Shown: in pieces, positions 1 through 8,093 of the stretch
Layout: each line of letters starts with the position of its first letter
Numbering within the stretch: the first letter of the stretch is position 1
Assembly (NCBI RefSeq): GCF_014650075.1
Contig: NZ_BMUG01000016.1
Span: forward strand, 1 to 64,000
Origin: Streptomyces microflavus
GTDB lineage: Bacteria > Actinomycetota > Actinomycetes > Streptomycetales > Streptomycetaceae
DNA: 64,000 nucleotides
Direction: 5' to 3'
Notes under the pieces: generated by a model
Seen by the model: only the letters and a program-made list of their open reading frames with translations
What the model was told of the DNA's origin: nothing
Databases searched by the model: none
Program-made: the position numbers and the translations under genes

Positions 1-93
1 GCCCGCGAAACCGATCGCGGCGATGACCACCGCACCGGCGACGACGATTCCGATGAGTACCCGGTGCGTGCGTGTCAGCGGTATCGCTGCCAT
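1..93 (-). CDS. DUF2637 membrane protein, N-terminal 31 codons (runs off the window)
   Basis: Only the first 31 codons lie inside the window. They start with ATG at 93 and read toward base 1. The peptide begins MAAIPLTRTHRVLIG and continues with one hydrophobic segment (VVAGAVVIAAIGFAG). This matches, from memory, the first transmembrane segment of DUF2637 proteins, which are frequent on Streptomyces plasmids and integrative elements, often beside spread or partition genes. The position just downstream of parAB on the same strand fits a plasmid-type backbone. The rest of the protein is needed to confirm the family. Confidence 0.6.
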   Translation of the reverse strand, partial: MAAIPLTRTHRVLIGIVVAGAVVIAAIGFAG

Positions 94-158
94 CTGGGGT
101 TCTCTTTCTGGAGTGTGTTGTCGCTGTGTGCGGTGGAGGTGGCGGGGGAGTGGCGAGA

Positions 159-191
159 GTCCCTGCCGGGCTGCGTGAACGCGGCAGGGAC
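159..191 (-). terminator. Hairpin after parB
   Basis: Ten-base perfect arms (GTCCCTGCCG / CGGCAGGGAC) are separated by about 13 bases, 15 bases beyond the parB stop. There is no clear U tract, as is usual in Streptomyces. It probably ends the parAB transcript. Confidence 0.5.
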
Positions 192-205
192 ACTCTTGCG
201 GGGGC

Positions 206-1291
206 TCACTCCTGGGTGAGGAGCTTGGCCAGGGTCTGCCGGTCCTCGCTGGTCATGTGCTCGCGGGCCAGCCTGTTGAGCGCTTGGGGGCTGTGCCACG
301 GCAGCCGCTCCGAGGACTCCGGTGCGGGGGGCGGAGTGATTACGGCGTTATCAGTCGCCGCCTTTTGCGCTCCGGGGGGCGGGGCCGGTTCGGAGCTGGC
401 GGGTGCTCCGGGAGTGATAACGGCGTTATCGGCGGGGGAGTGAGACGGAGTTGTGGGCTCTGCGGGGGCAGAAGTGATTACGGCGTTATCGGTGGGGGAG
501 TGAGACGGAGCTGCGGGCTCCGCCGGGGCGGGAGTGATTACGGCGTTATCAGTCGCGGGGCGAGGCGCGGGCTTGTTCCGCTGTTGCTTCTTCGCTTCTG
601 CTTGCTGAGCTCGCGCGTCTGCGACTTCGCGTTGTTCCTGCGGGGTGTGCTTGGCGAGGCCGCGTACGTGCTCGACCCTGCGGCGCCCTGCTTCCAGGTC
701 GGCCTGGAGTTCCGGTGCCAGTTCCAGGAGGGACAGTCGCTGTGAGATATAGGGCTGCGTGACGCCGAGGCGGCGGGCGGCCTTGTGCTGGGATCCATAG
801 AACGCCACCAGCGTTTTGAGTGCTGCGGCTTCTTCCAGGTCGGAGAGGTTCTCCCGCTGGGCGTTCGCGACGAAGGCGGACTCCAGCAGTGCCTCGTCCG
901 TGGTGACCCGGGCGTCGTCGACGGTGACCTTTATCGTCGACAGCCCCGCTGCGCGGGCGCCGGCCAGGCGACGGTGCCCGTCCACTACGACGAAGTTCGC
1001 CCCTGGCTCGAGTTCGGTCGCTCGCTCCGGCCGGTCCCGCAGATAAGCCTCGACGGAGGCGACGGTGATCGACTGGATCTGCCCGATCTCGGTGAGGCTG
1101 TCGGCCATGCCGGAGATATCGCCGAGGGTCTCCCGGGGGTTGTCCGGGTTGGCGCTGATCTCGGTGAGCGGCAGCTCGTTCGGGTCGACCGTTCCGAAGG
1201 CCTGGTCGGTCAGCTGGCGGCGGACGCTGCGGGCCTTACCGGCCCGGGCGAACGAGGAGGATGCGCCGAGCTGGTCTTCCTTGGAGCTCAT
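206..1291 (-). CDS. parB: ParB-family partition protein with site-encoding repeats
   Basis: This is a 361-residue ParB/Spo0J-type DNA-binding protein of a plasmid partition system. The N-terminal ParB domain has the nucleotide-pocket motifs DGHRRLAGA and NAQRENLSDLEEA. It is followed by a helix-turn-helix (AARRLGVTQPYISQRLSLLE) and a charged linker. The C-terminal third is unusual: the hexapeptide DNAVIT recurs four times in a Pro/Ala/Ser-rich linker. Each copy is encoded by the palindromic 17-mer annotated separately, so the DNA sites and the peptide repeats are the same bases. The start ATG overlaps the parA stop (ATGA), so the genes are translationally coupled. ParB would bind the centromere and interact with the upstream ParA. 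Confidence is high for the family; binding to the internal sites is inference. Confidence 0.9.
   Translation of the reverse strand: MSSKEDQLGASSSFARAGKARSVRRQLTDQAFGTVDPNELPLTEISANPDNPRETLGDISGMADSLTEIGQIQSITVASVEAYLRDRPERATELEPGANFVVVDGHRRLAGARAAGLSTIKVTVDDARVTTDEALLESAFVANAQRENLSDLEEAAALKTLVAFYGSQHKAARRLGVTQPYISQRLSLLELAPELQADLEAGRRRVEHVRGLAKHTPQEQREVADARAQQAEAKKQQRNKPAPRPATDNAVITPAPAEPAAPSHSPTDNAVITSAPAEPTTPSHSPADNAVITPGAPASSEPAPPPGAQKAATDNAVITPPPAPESSERLPWHSPQALNRLAREHMTSEDRQTLAKLLTQE
336..550. repeat. Four centromere-like palindromes inside the parB coding sequence
   Basis: Four 17-base copies lie at 336-352, 414-430, 474-490 and 534-550 (start spacing 78, 60, 60). The + strand consensus is GTGATWACGGCGTTATC. 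The copy at 414 holds a perfect 15-base palindrome (GATAACG-G-CGTTATC); the other three differ at one position (ATTACG). All sit in the DNAVIT repeats of ParB. Regular spacing, near-perfect conservation despite synonymous freedom, and a fifth copy outside any gene suggest protein-binding sites (parS-like or iteron-like), not a mere peptide repeat. Confidence 0.7.
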
Positions 1292-2439
1292 GAAATCTGC
1301 CTCGCGATCTCTCGCATGCCTGTCGACTGGTCGCAGTAGGGGGCGTGCTCCAGCAGCGGCATGCGCTTGCGTACGGCTTCTCGCTGTTCCTTGAGGTCAC
1401 CGATGACGGCGAGGACCTTGGGGTCGCCGAGGTTCCGCCATTCCCTCAGGGAGGAGGTGGCGACGACGCCGCGCCGGCTGTCGTAGAGGTTCACGACGAG
1501 GCCGAGGTACTCGATCTCCAGGCTGAGGTCGTCGCGCAGTGATTCGATCTGGTCGGCGAGCATCGCGTAGGCCGTCGCGGAGGAGTCTTCGGCCAGGACG
1601 GGGATGACCATGCCGGAGATGCCCTCTGCCTCGCCCTGGCGGCGCCGGCCGTAGTAGATCGCCGCGTCGGTTGCCATTCCGAGGCTGGGCGGGCAGTCGA
1701 TCACGATGGCGTCGAAGTCCTTCTCCAGCGGCTGCAGCGCCCGTTCCAGGGCTGCTTCCTTGTTCCGCATCCGCGCGACGGCGATCTTCGCGTCGAGAAG
1801 GAATCCGTCGGGGCAAGCCGGCAGGACGTGGAGGCGCTTCTCGAAGCGGGGGGACTCGATCGTGACGACCAGGTCCTTCAGCTGTCCCTTGCCTTCGCCG
1901 CACATGTGCAGCACGAGGCTGTCGGTTCCCGGCGGGAGTTGCTCGACACCGAGCTGATCGCTGAGGTGGCCCTGGGGGTCGTAGTCGACCAGGAGGACGC
2001 GCATGCCGTCCTCGGCGAGGGCCTGGGCGACGCCGGCCGCGACGGCCGTCTTCCCTACTCCGCCCTTCTGGTTTATGACGACCTTGCGCTGGACAATGCC
2101 TGTCACCGGGCGGTGCCTGGGGGAGGGGTTGGCGCTCAGCCAGGTCTGAACCGACTGGGCGAGCCCTTGGACGAAGGGCATCCCGTCTCGCTCGGTGCAG
2201 GTGGTCTTGAGGTCTTCCCACTGCCCTGGAGGCAGCCAGGTGGAGAACGAGCTGGAGCCCGCAGTATCGACGGGGGAGCGGTCTTCGGAGGAGGCGCGCC
2301 AGGCGGAGATGCCTGCGGACACGGCGTCCTGGATGTCGATGCCGAGTTCAGCGGCACGGACCTTGAGGTCCTGGCGTAGCCAGGACGGCAGCTTGGAGAC
2401 GACCTTCTCTCTGTCTCCGGCGATGCTTGGAGTAACCAT
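1288..2439 (-). CDS. parA: ParA-family partition ATPase with N-terminal DNA-binding-like extension
   Basis: This 383-residue ParA ATPase carries the deviant Walker A motif QKGGVGKT near residue 128, LLVDYDPQGHLSD (switch region) and a Walker B-like segment DFDAIVIDCPPSLG. It would segregate the replicon by forming dynamic gradients stimulated by ParB. The first ~55 residues (KVVSKLPSWLRQDLKVRAAE...) resemble a ribbon-helix-helix arrangement and may give the protein its own operator-binding ability, as in type Ib-like or fused ParA regulators. The ATG at 2439 lies inside a 10+10 inverted repeat and has no obvious Shine-Dalgarno, so the mRNA is probably leaderless. The gene is coupled to parB by an ATGA overlap. 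Confidence 0.92.
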   Translation of the reverse strand: MVTPSIAGDREKVVSKLPSWLRQDLKVRAAELGIDIQDAVSAGISAWRASSEDRSPVDTAGSSSFSTWLPPGQWEDLKTTCTERDGMPFVQGLAQSVQTWLSANPSPRHRPVTGIVQRKVVINQKGGVGKTAVAAGVAQALAEDGMRVLLVDYDPQGHLSDQLGVEQLPPGTDSLVLHMCGEGKGQLKDLVVTIESPRFEKRLHVLPACPDGFLLDAKIAVARMRNKEAALERALQPLEKDFDAIVIDCPPSLGMATDAAIYYGRRRQGEAEGISGMVIPVLAEDSSATAYAMLADQIESLRDDLSLEIEYLGLVVNLYDSRRGVVATSSLREWRNLGDPKVLAVIGDLKEQREAVRKRMPLLEHAPYCDQSTGMREIARQIS

Positions 2440-2464
2440 GAGGTCAGCTTACTAACCTCATGGT
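2435..2464. promoter_or_regulatory. Inverted repeat over the parA start (likely autoregulatory operator)
   Basis: Perfect 10-base arms ACCATGAGGT and ACCTCATGGT are separated by 10 bases. The left arm contains the parA start codon on the minus strand. Half-site centres lie about two helical turns apart, typical of a dimer-pair operator. Control by ParA/ParB is inference. Confidence 0.55.
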
Positions 2465-2853
2465 GGGATTGGACGCACCCCCTGCTCAACATGCGTGTCG
2501 CCTACCGCCCCTGACTCCGCACCAACCCCATCGAGCACGCGCTCCAGGAACCCGCCCTCACTCTGCCCGCCCCCGACGCGTGGGCCCGGGCCATGCGCTT
2601 CGTCCCTCTCCGAGAGGCAACGCACTCTCCTCGAACCACCCCTGAGGGGCGACTTCCCAAGCCCGCAGAAGGCTTGGTGCACAAATGCAGGGCGCCTGAT
2701 GGCGGACGCTGCCGCCGTCAGCACAACAGCTTTCGTCCGGAGCCGTGAGAGTGGCGTCCTACTCGCAACGTTCAGGAATCCGGTGGACCTGCGGAATCCC
2801 AAGCGAGCATCTGACAACGAAGCGCCCCCAGATGCCTCAGTTCGGGCAGAGTC
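2465..2853. other. Intergenic, no gene recognised
   Basis: Several short overlapping open frames exist on both strands, but none shows recognisable protein sequence, a good start or a ribosome site. The stretch separates the partition operon from mobile-element debris. Confidence 0.4.
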
Positions 2854-2999
2854 ATGGCTACGCCCCGCCGTTGGCTGGTCCGCGTGGTTCCACCGTTGAA
2901 CGACGACACGGTGGCCCCGTTCATCCACCGCGTCGCCATAGCCAACCGTGTGTCCGGTCGGGATCTCCGCGAACTACTGAAACACTCGGATGCTCAAGC
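2854..2999 (+). pseudogene. Possible TniQ N-terminal relic
   Basis: A reading frame beginning ATG at 2854 gives PRRWLVRVVPPL, NDDTVAPFIHRVAIANR and VSGRDLRELL in order. This resembles the start of TniQ-type transposition accessory proteins (RxLPVR..PL..E...S...R.A..N..S..DL). Similarity stops after about 45 codons and the frame then runs into a terminator hairpin, so at most this is a 5' fragment. Assignment is from memory of the family and is tentative. Confidence 0.35.
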
Positions 3000-3010
3000 G
3001 GATGCGTCTT

Positions 3011-3051
3011 CTTCCTGGGAGGAGACAGTTCGACTGCCTCCTCCCAGGAAG
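3011..3051 (-). terminator. Strong hairpin downstream of the DUF2199 gene
   Basis: Arms CTTCCTGGGAGGAG and CTCCTCCCAGGAAG are perfect over 14 bases and extend inward with one mismatch around a small loop. The hairpin lies about 30 bases past the stop of the DUF2199 gene. Confidence 0.65.
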
Positions 3052-3079
3052 CTGCCGACGGGCCTTGGCCGGCGGAGAC

Positions 3080-3589
3080 TCAGGCCGGATGCAGCACAGC
3101 TATGGCGATCTCACGGATGCGATCCTGCGTGATCCCCATGCGCTGTTCGACCGCGAGCGGGTGATCGGTGGGCTCCAGCTCGATGAAGGGCCTCTTGCCG
3201 ACCGTTCGGGTGTGAGCGTTGGTCTTCAAGTTGGTCGTGCTCTCGGAATAGAGCGCGAGCTCCGTGCTGAGCCAGCCGAAGTACGGCTTCTCCGCCTCCC
3301 GGCCCTCCGAGCTCCAGACGTCAAGGGCACCGGCGAAGTTTTCCTTGCTCAGAGAGACCCAGACGCCCCACGAGAAGACGTCCTCGCTGCCGATAACAGG
3401 TATCTCGATCAGGCCCCGGATGAAGAAGTGCTGGCCCTTGATCACGCACTGGTCGGACGACAGCATGCTGTTCGGATCGCTCTCGAAGCTGGGATCCCAG
3501 ACATCAGGAGCGATGGTCGAGTAGCTCATGGGGAGCTCTGCATGGTGGTCGCCGCAGCATGAGCAGGTGAAACCGAGATCGTTAGACAT
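3080..3589 (-). CDS. DUF2199 domain protein
   Basis: This 169-residue cytoplasmic protein is recognised as DUF2199 along its whole length. It has an N-terminal Cys/His cluster FTCSCCGDHH, then DQCVIKGQHFFIRGLIEIPV, WGVWVSLSKENF, PYFGWLST and a C-terminal RPFIELEPTDHPLAVEQR. The CxCCxxHH cluster suggests a bound metal, probably zinc. The biochemical role of the family is unknown. It stands alone, ends at a strong hairpin, and has no functional link to the partition genes. Confidence 0.85.
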   Translation of the reverse strand: MSNDLGFTCSCCGDHHAELPMSYSTIAPDVWDPSFESDPNSMLSSDQCVIKGQHFFIRGLIEIPVIGSEDVFSWGVWVSLSKENFAGALDVWSSEGREAEKPYFGWLSTELALYSESTTNLKTNAHTRTVGKRPFIELEPTDHPLAVEQRMGITQDRIREIAIAVLHPA

Positions 3590-3824
3590 GGCGGGAGCCT
3601 AGCGACCGCACAGAACGGGGCGGCCCCGGGTCAACAACCCCCGGCTGGTTGCCCGCCCACGTCATCGCCTAAGCCCGGCTTGCTGACCCCGCCGCTTCGA
3701 CCTCGTTGAGAGGAACAAGCCGCTCGCCGCTCTCTTCGGGGAGACCGGCAATTCTTCGTTGAGACACGGCACAAGGGACCTGAACCCCTTCCAGGAACAT
3801 CACCAGGAGCCCCGGCGAGCGGCA

Positions 3825-3843
3825 CTGATAACGGCGTTATCAG
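3825..3843. repeat. Perfect 19-base copy of the parB-internal palindrome
   Basis: CTGATAACGGCGTTATCAG is a perfect palindrome around one central base. It is the longest and cleanest copy of the motif repeated in parB. It lies 3.3 kb away in a 394-base gap (3590-3983) that otherwise shows no gene, 140 bases before the NADAR gene start. A fifth partition site, or an operator that lets the partition protein touch the next gene, are the two readings. Confidence 0.65.
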
Positions 3844-3983
3844 CGGTCCGAAGCTTCATCCACCCTAGCCAGGCAGGCCTCTCGTCGACCGTGGCCAAGG
3901 GGGGCCATCCCGGCCGACGTGGACCGTACGGCAGCCCCAAAACCGCAAGGCCCGCCCGACACCCACTGCGGCACAATCACCGA

Positions 3984-5102
3984 ATGATCGGCAGACGAAT
4001 CACCTATCGCACCGCGGACGGCGTCCGCATACCCGGCACCTGGCGACACGCCTTCATCCGCAACGGCAGCTACTTTCTCACCGACCTCTTCATCTACGCC
4101 GACGGACTCATCGACTGCTGGGGCCTCGTCACCCTCGAGGAGTTCGAAGAAAAGCTCCGAACCGGCTGGGTGGCCACCACCCTCCCGGACGGCGCCGAAG
4201 CATCCGCACACCACCTGGCAAGCTGGAAGTTCACCGACGCTCAGAGCTGGCTCACCCCTGAGCTTGTGCTCGCCGAAGTCCGCGACACCATCGACCAGCT
4301 GAACCACAGACCCGACTCGACCGGCCGCTGCCTCGCTGCGGTCAACGCCTTCCTCACAGACCGGACAGAGGAAAACCGAGCCGCAGCCCAAACAGCATTC
4401 CTCGCCATCCCCACCTCACAACGCCGCTACGCACTGGGCGACATGGACAGCAAAGACTGGCCCCTGCGGGTCCTCTTGGCAGGCCCAGGAGGCCGGACCT
4501 ACCTGCCCAACGACCCGTCGGTCTCACAAGAGAGCTACAACAGGGCAATTGAATACTTCGAGGAGCGCGCCCGCTGGAACACGGAGCATGACTCACGCGT
4601 CGCAGCAGACGAACCGGCCACCCCATACGCCCCGGCAGTCCAGCTCCACCACTCATACCCGAACAAGCCGGTAGCCGACCCCGGCCACCGCGGACTGCGC
4701 AACGACTACCCCGCCCCCATCACCGTCGAGGACATCGTCTACCCCTCCGTCGCCCACGCCTACTGGGCCCTTTCGGTCACCCAGCCGGAGGTCCGCAGCG
4801 CGATCGCAGCGGCGGGCACCGCTGCCGCAGCGGGCGATCTCGCAGCCAAGACCGCTCGTCGTGAGGGGTGGGATCACATTCGCCTCGCGGTCATGACCAG
4901 CCTGCTCCGCGCCAAGTACGACCAGCACCCCGAGCTAGCCGGGATTCTTCTCGCGACAGGCAACTCCACCCTGGTCTACGACGATGCCAACTCGGCCTTC
5001 TGGGGTGACAACGGCGGACGCGGCCGCAACTGGACCGGCCGTCTCCTCGAGCTGATCCGCTCCGACATCCACATGGCGCAGAGCGGGGTCCCGGGTCCGT
5101 GA
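3984..5102 (+). CDS. NADAR-domain protein with extra N-terminal half
   Basis: I chose ATG at 3984 (MIGRRITYRTADGVRI); the open frame extends upstream but lacks similarity there. The protein has 372 residues. The C-terminal ~150 residues look like the NADAR (YbiA/DUF1768) family: LRNDYPAPITVEDIVYPSVAHAY, an Ala-rich helix, then AGILLATGNSTLVYDD, FWGDNGGRGRNWTGRLLELIR. NADAR enzymes hydrolyse N-glycosidic bonds of ADP-ribosylated or riboflavin-precursor substrates. The N-terminal half starts with a short sheet-rich segment common in Streptomyces paralogues (TYRTADGVRIPGTWRHAF). It is monocistronic; the upstream palindrome may control it. Confidence 0.75.
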   Translation: MIGRRITYRTADGVRIPGTWRHAFIRNGSYFLTDLFIYADGLIDCWGLVTLEEFEEKLRTGWVATTLPDGAEASAHHLASWKFTDAQSWLTPELVLAEVRDTIDQLNHRPDSTGRCLAAVNAFLTDRTEENRAAAQTAFLAIPTSQRRYALGDMDSKDWPLRVLLAGPGGRTYLPNDPSVSQESYNRAIEYFEERARWNTEHDSRVAADEPATPYAPAVQLHHSYPNKPVADPGHRGLRNDYPAPITVEDIVYPSVAHAYWALSVTQPEVRSAIAAAGTAAAAGDLAAKTARREGWDHIRLAVMTSLLRAKYDQHPELAGILLATGNSTLVYDDANSAFWGDNGGRGRNWTGRLLELIRSDIHMAQSGVPGP

Positions 5103-5316
5103 CCGAGGCCGGGGGAGTGGCCCCAACGGCCGGTCGACCTTCCGCGACAACGATCAGGCTCCGTGAGAAGGACAGCGTCCAGCAACCGCCCCGAGCGAAC
5201 CCGGGGCGGCAGCATGAAGTGACGTGCGTCCGCAGGACTCAGCCAACACGTATACGCGCACCAGGGCCGTCACCCCGTACAACGCGTGAAAGTACAGCCA
5301 TTGAATCCTTGCGGTA

Positions 5317-6069
5317 TCACATTCGGGATCTCAGCACGTCAACCTCGCAGCCCGGTGCGAACGGGTCGAAGCCGTGCTCGATCAGCCAGCGAACTGCCAG
5401 CAGGCTGCGCAACGACCACCATCCGAGAATCACTTCGAGGTCGATGTGGATGTCGGTGCCGTAGCCGGTGAGGACGTCGGCCAGGTGCTTCTCGTGTCCG
5501 AGTGTGAAGGTGGCGAGGTCGTACAGGGCATCACCCCGGCCCGCCTCGGACCAGTCGATGATGCCCGTGACCTCGTCGCCGTCGACAAAGACGTGCGCGA
5601 TCTGCAGATCGCCGTGCGTGAACGCCGGAGACCACGGCCGGAGAGCGGCCTCAGCGACCCGGCGGTTGTGGGTGACGAGGTCGGTGGGCAGGAGGCCGTT
5701 CGTCACGAGCAGCTCGCACTCAGCGTCGAGCTCGGCCGCCAGCGCGACCCGGCTCCGGCCGGCCCTGCCAGTCCGTGGCGGCAGCGGTGCGTCGTGCAGC
5801 TTCCGGATGGCGGCCCCCGCCGCGGCCCACGCCGCCGACGACCCGGTCGACGGCCCGCCGAGGCGCCCGAGCGTCGTTCCCGGGAGTGCGGCGATCGCGA
5901 GCACGGGCGGCTTGCGCCACAGGATCTCCGGGGTCGGCACCGGCGCGAGGGACATCGCCTCGACCTCGGCGTCGATGCGCGCCTGATCGGCCTCCACCTT
6001 CAGGAACACATCGCCGACGCGCAGGGTCGCGCGTTCGGCATGGGCGACGACGACTTCAACCTCATCCAT
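5317..6069 (-). CDS. Aminoglycoside phosphotransferase-like kinase
   Basis: This protein kinase-fold small-molecule phosphotransferase has 250 residues. I chose ATG at 6069 over a TTG two codons upstream. The catalytic loop is FTHGDLQIAHVFV and the metal-binding loop is GIIDWSEAGRGDALYDLATF, both hallmarks of the APH family. The usual Asn after HGD is His here, a variant I associate with a common actinomycete subfamily. Substrate cannot be told from sequence; antibiotic resistance is possible but not shown. No clear Shine-Dalgarno is visible, so it may be leaderless. It is divergent from the broken EamA gene. Confidence 0.75.
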   Translation of the reverse strand: MDEVEVVVAHAERATLRVGDVFLKVEADQARIDAEVEAMSLAPVPTPEILWRKPPVLAIAALPGTTLGRLGGPSTGSSAAWAAAGAAIRKLHDAPLPPRTGRAGRSRVALAAELDAECELLVTNGLLPTDLVTHNRRVAEAALRPWSPAFTHGDLQIAHVFVDGDEVTGIIDWSEAGRGDALYDLATFTLGHEKHLADVLTGYGTDIHIDLEVILGWWSLRSLLAVRWLIEHGFDPFAPGCEVDVLRSRM

Positions 6070-6157
6070 GGGCAAACAGTACGGCGGAGGTGATCGCCGA
6101 CGTCACCGGACTCATCGCATGCGACGACAGCGAACCGCAGCATAACGAGCGTTACAG

Positions 6158-6173
6158 TGAAACGATCGTTTCA
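6158..6173. promoter_or_regulatory. 16-base palindrome, TetR-type operator-like
   Basis: TGAAACGATCGTTTCA is a perfect palindrome in the 155-base divergent gap between the kinase and the EamA pseudogene. Its length and sequence resemble TetR-family operators. No TetR gene remains beside it. Confidence 0.5.
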
Positions 6174-6224
6174 GTGAGGGGAGGGAAGGCCGAGCCCTTC
6201 TTGCCTCCTACCGGAGGTGCACAC

Positions 6225-7108
6225 GTGAGGACGCCGAACACCGTACCCAAGCAGTCATCGGGGCGGGCCTGGTCCTCGCCAGTTGCCTGAGTGTCCAAGC
6301 CTCAGCAGCACTCGCCTCGACGCTCTTCGACCGGCTGGGCGCTCCCGCCGTCGCCGGGCTGCGCCAGCTCTGCGCTGCGCTCGTCCTGATGGCGCCGGTG
6401 CGTCCGAGAATCCGTGGCCACACGCGGTAGGACTGGGCCGGCATGGTCATCTACGGCGCGGCGATGGCCGTCATGAACGTGGCCTGCTACTGCACGGTGG
6501 GCCGCCTCCCACTCGGCGTGGCGGCGACGCTGCTGTTCCTCGGACCGTTCATCGTCGCGGTCGCCCCGGCGCGCGCTTGGCGCGAAGCGCTCCTCCCGAC
6601 AGTCGGCCTGGCGGGCGTAGTCCTGGTCACGGAACCCGGCGGGACAGACGAGTGGGCAGGAATCGCCCTCGGACTGCTCTCCACGCTTGCCCTTGCCTGC
6701 TCCACCCTCTTCGCGCAGCGCGTGGGCAGGGCATCCTCCGGATTGGAGGGACTGGCCGTGTCGGTCTGCATCTCGGCGATCCTGCTCCTCCCCTTCTCTC
6801 TCCCCGCCGCCCCAAGCGTCAACGGATACGACTGGGGCCTGGTTGTTTTCTCCGGCATCGTCGGGGTGGCTCTCGCTTTCACCCTGGATTTCCAGGCCGT
6901 GAAAATGGACGGCGCCAAAGTGGTTGCGATGTTGTTCTCCTTCGACCCGGTGATGCGCGCACTCATCGGCGCCTTCGCACTCGCCGAGAGTCTCTCCGGA
7001 CCGGTGCTCGTCGGAATGGGACGGATCGTGTCAGCCGGTACCGTAACGACCTGGCGTGCTGAAAGCCTCCCAGCTCCGCCGATGCCAACCAGCACAGACC
7101 GCCCGTAA
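6225..7108 (+). pseudogene. EamA/RhtA-type drug/metabolite transporter, broken
   Basis: A GGAGG box precedes a GTG at 6225 and opens MRTPNTVPK. The family-like sequence then continues in another frame (VIGAGLVLASCLSVQASAAL, LGAPAVAGLRQLCAALVLM). That frame hits an in-frame TAG at 6428 in the conserved loop R-stop-DWAG, and resumes with MVIYGAAMAVMNVACY to the end. Eight to nine hydrophobic segments follow, typical of ten-TM exporters, including PLGVAATLLFLGPFIVAV and LDFQAVKMDGAKVVAM. So at least one frameshift (about 6242-6262) and one nonsense codon inactivate it. The downstream 221-codon frame alone would lack the first two helices. Confidence 0.75.
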
Positions 7109-7381
7109 CTCGGAACGAAAAGGGTCCTCGGCCACACCTCGCCAGCAGTCGTTCCTTCTGCTGGTAGGAGCAATGAAGTGCCATGGAGGACAGGGGCGAT
7201 AAGTCTCACTTGCTGCTTCCTGGCCCTCTGACGGCAGCTCAGGGCCTGCCCTGGCGACCGAAAAACGCGTGTGCGGCCCGCTGAGGCTCTCTCGGCTGCT
7301 TCTGTATCTGCTCATACCGGGACTGGTGAGATCGGCCGCCTGAGGCCCCATTCTGGCAGTCGCTTTTGAGTGGTTACAGGT

Positions 7382-7969
7382 TCAATGCGAGAAATGGGTA
7401 TTATTCCATGATCGAATCACCAGCCTCACCACGTGCAATGACTGACCGGGCGGCCAGGTCCTGGCACTGCCAGAAACGAGGTGTGACCCACCGTCAACCG
7501 TCGAGAGCGACACCTCGGCATGCTTGCGCTCGCCAAGGAAACCCAGCTCAGGTGCATCCGGCCAGCACAGCAACTCCCAGTTGATCCAGTCCCTGCTCGG
7601 GCCGATCGCCGCTGCGAAGACGTCCTTAATTCTCCCGACCGGCAGGTCGTCGAGCTCGCACGTCACTGGCAGCCGTCCTTCGTACACCGCCGAATCGGTC
7701 GGCAGATCACGCCCTGCGAGGCCAGCCACGAGCAGGGGCCACTACTCCCGTGGCACTCCGCCGACCTCTCGATAGTCAAAATCCCCCGCGTGCTGCCCCT
7801 GAGGCAGCTCCCTCGCCACCCGCTGCACCTCGGCAACAGAGCAGAGCTCGGCATACGCGGTGACCCGAAAGTCCTCGCGGCGGCCGAACTCCATCAGACG
7901 GCTCGCGATGCTGAGAGCCAGGCCCAGGTCGGAAGTGCGGAAGACGGGGTAGGCGACGTCGTTAGACAT
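7382..7969 (-). pseudogene. Unknown conserved-looking protein split by an in-frame TAG
   Basis: One frame of 195 codons runs from ATG at 7969 (MSNDVAYPVFRTSDLGLAL) to 7382 and is interrupted only by TAG at 7742-7744. Upstream is a 75-codon piece ending GGVPRE. Downstream it resumes WPLLVAGLAGRDLP and continues with DWINWELLCWPDAPELGF and AEVSLSTVDGGSHLV. Coding-like composition persists through the stop, so this is a recent nonsense mutation, not two genes. I do not recognise the family. Reinitiation at the GTG just after the stop could yield a 115-residue C-terminal product. Confidence 0.6.
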
Positions 7970-8093
7970 GCGGGCGACTGTGCCACGACCTGTCCACGCA
8001 GGTCACGGGATTTCCGCTGCGTACCGCTGAGGCGCCCATAGGACCGCGATCGGTGACGTCGTTGAAGGCTCAGTGAAGGCCCAGGACAGAACG

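Noticed and set aside
336..550. CRISPR array
   Set aside because: Repeats are 17 bases, palindromic and within a coding frame, with spacers that encode similar peptide linkers, and no cas genes are present.
5374..6093. A 239-codon plus frame opposite the kinase gene
   Set aside because: It is the complement of the clear APH-type gene with catalytic motifs on the minus strand.
6428..7744. TAG recoding (suppression or a 22nd amino acid) to explain two in-frame TAG codons
   Set aside because: There is no suppressor tRNA or pyrrolysine machinery in the window, one of the two genes also has a frameshift, and other intact genes do not use internal TAG. Simple decay is enough.
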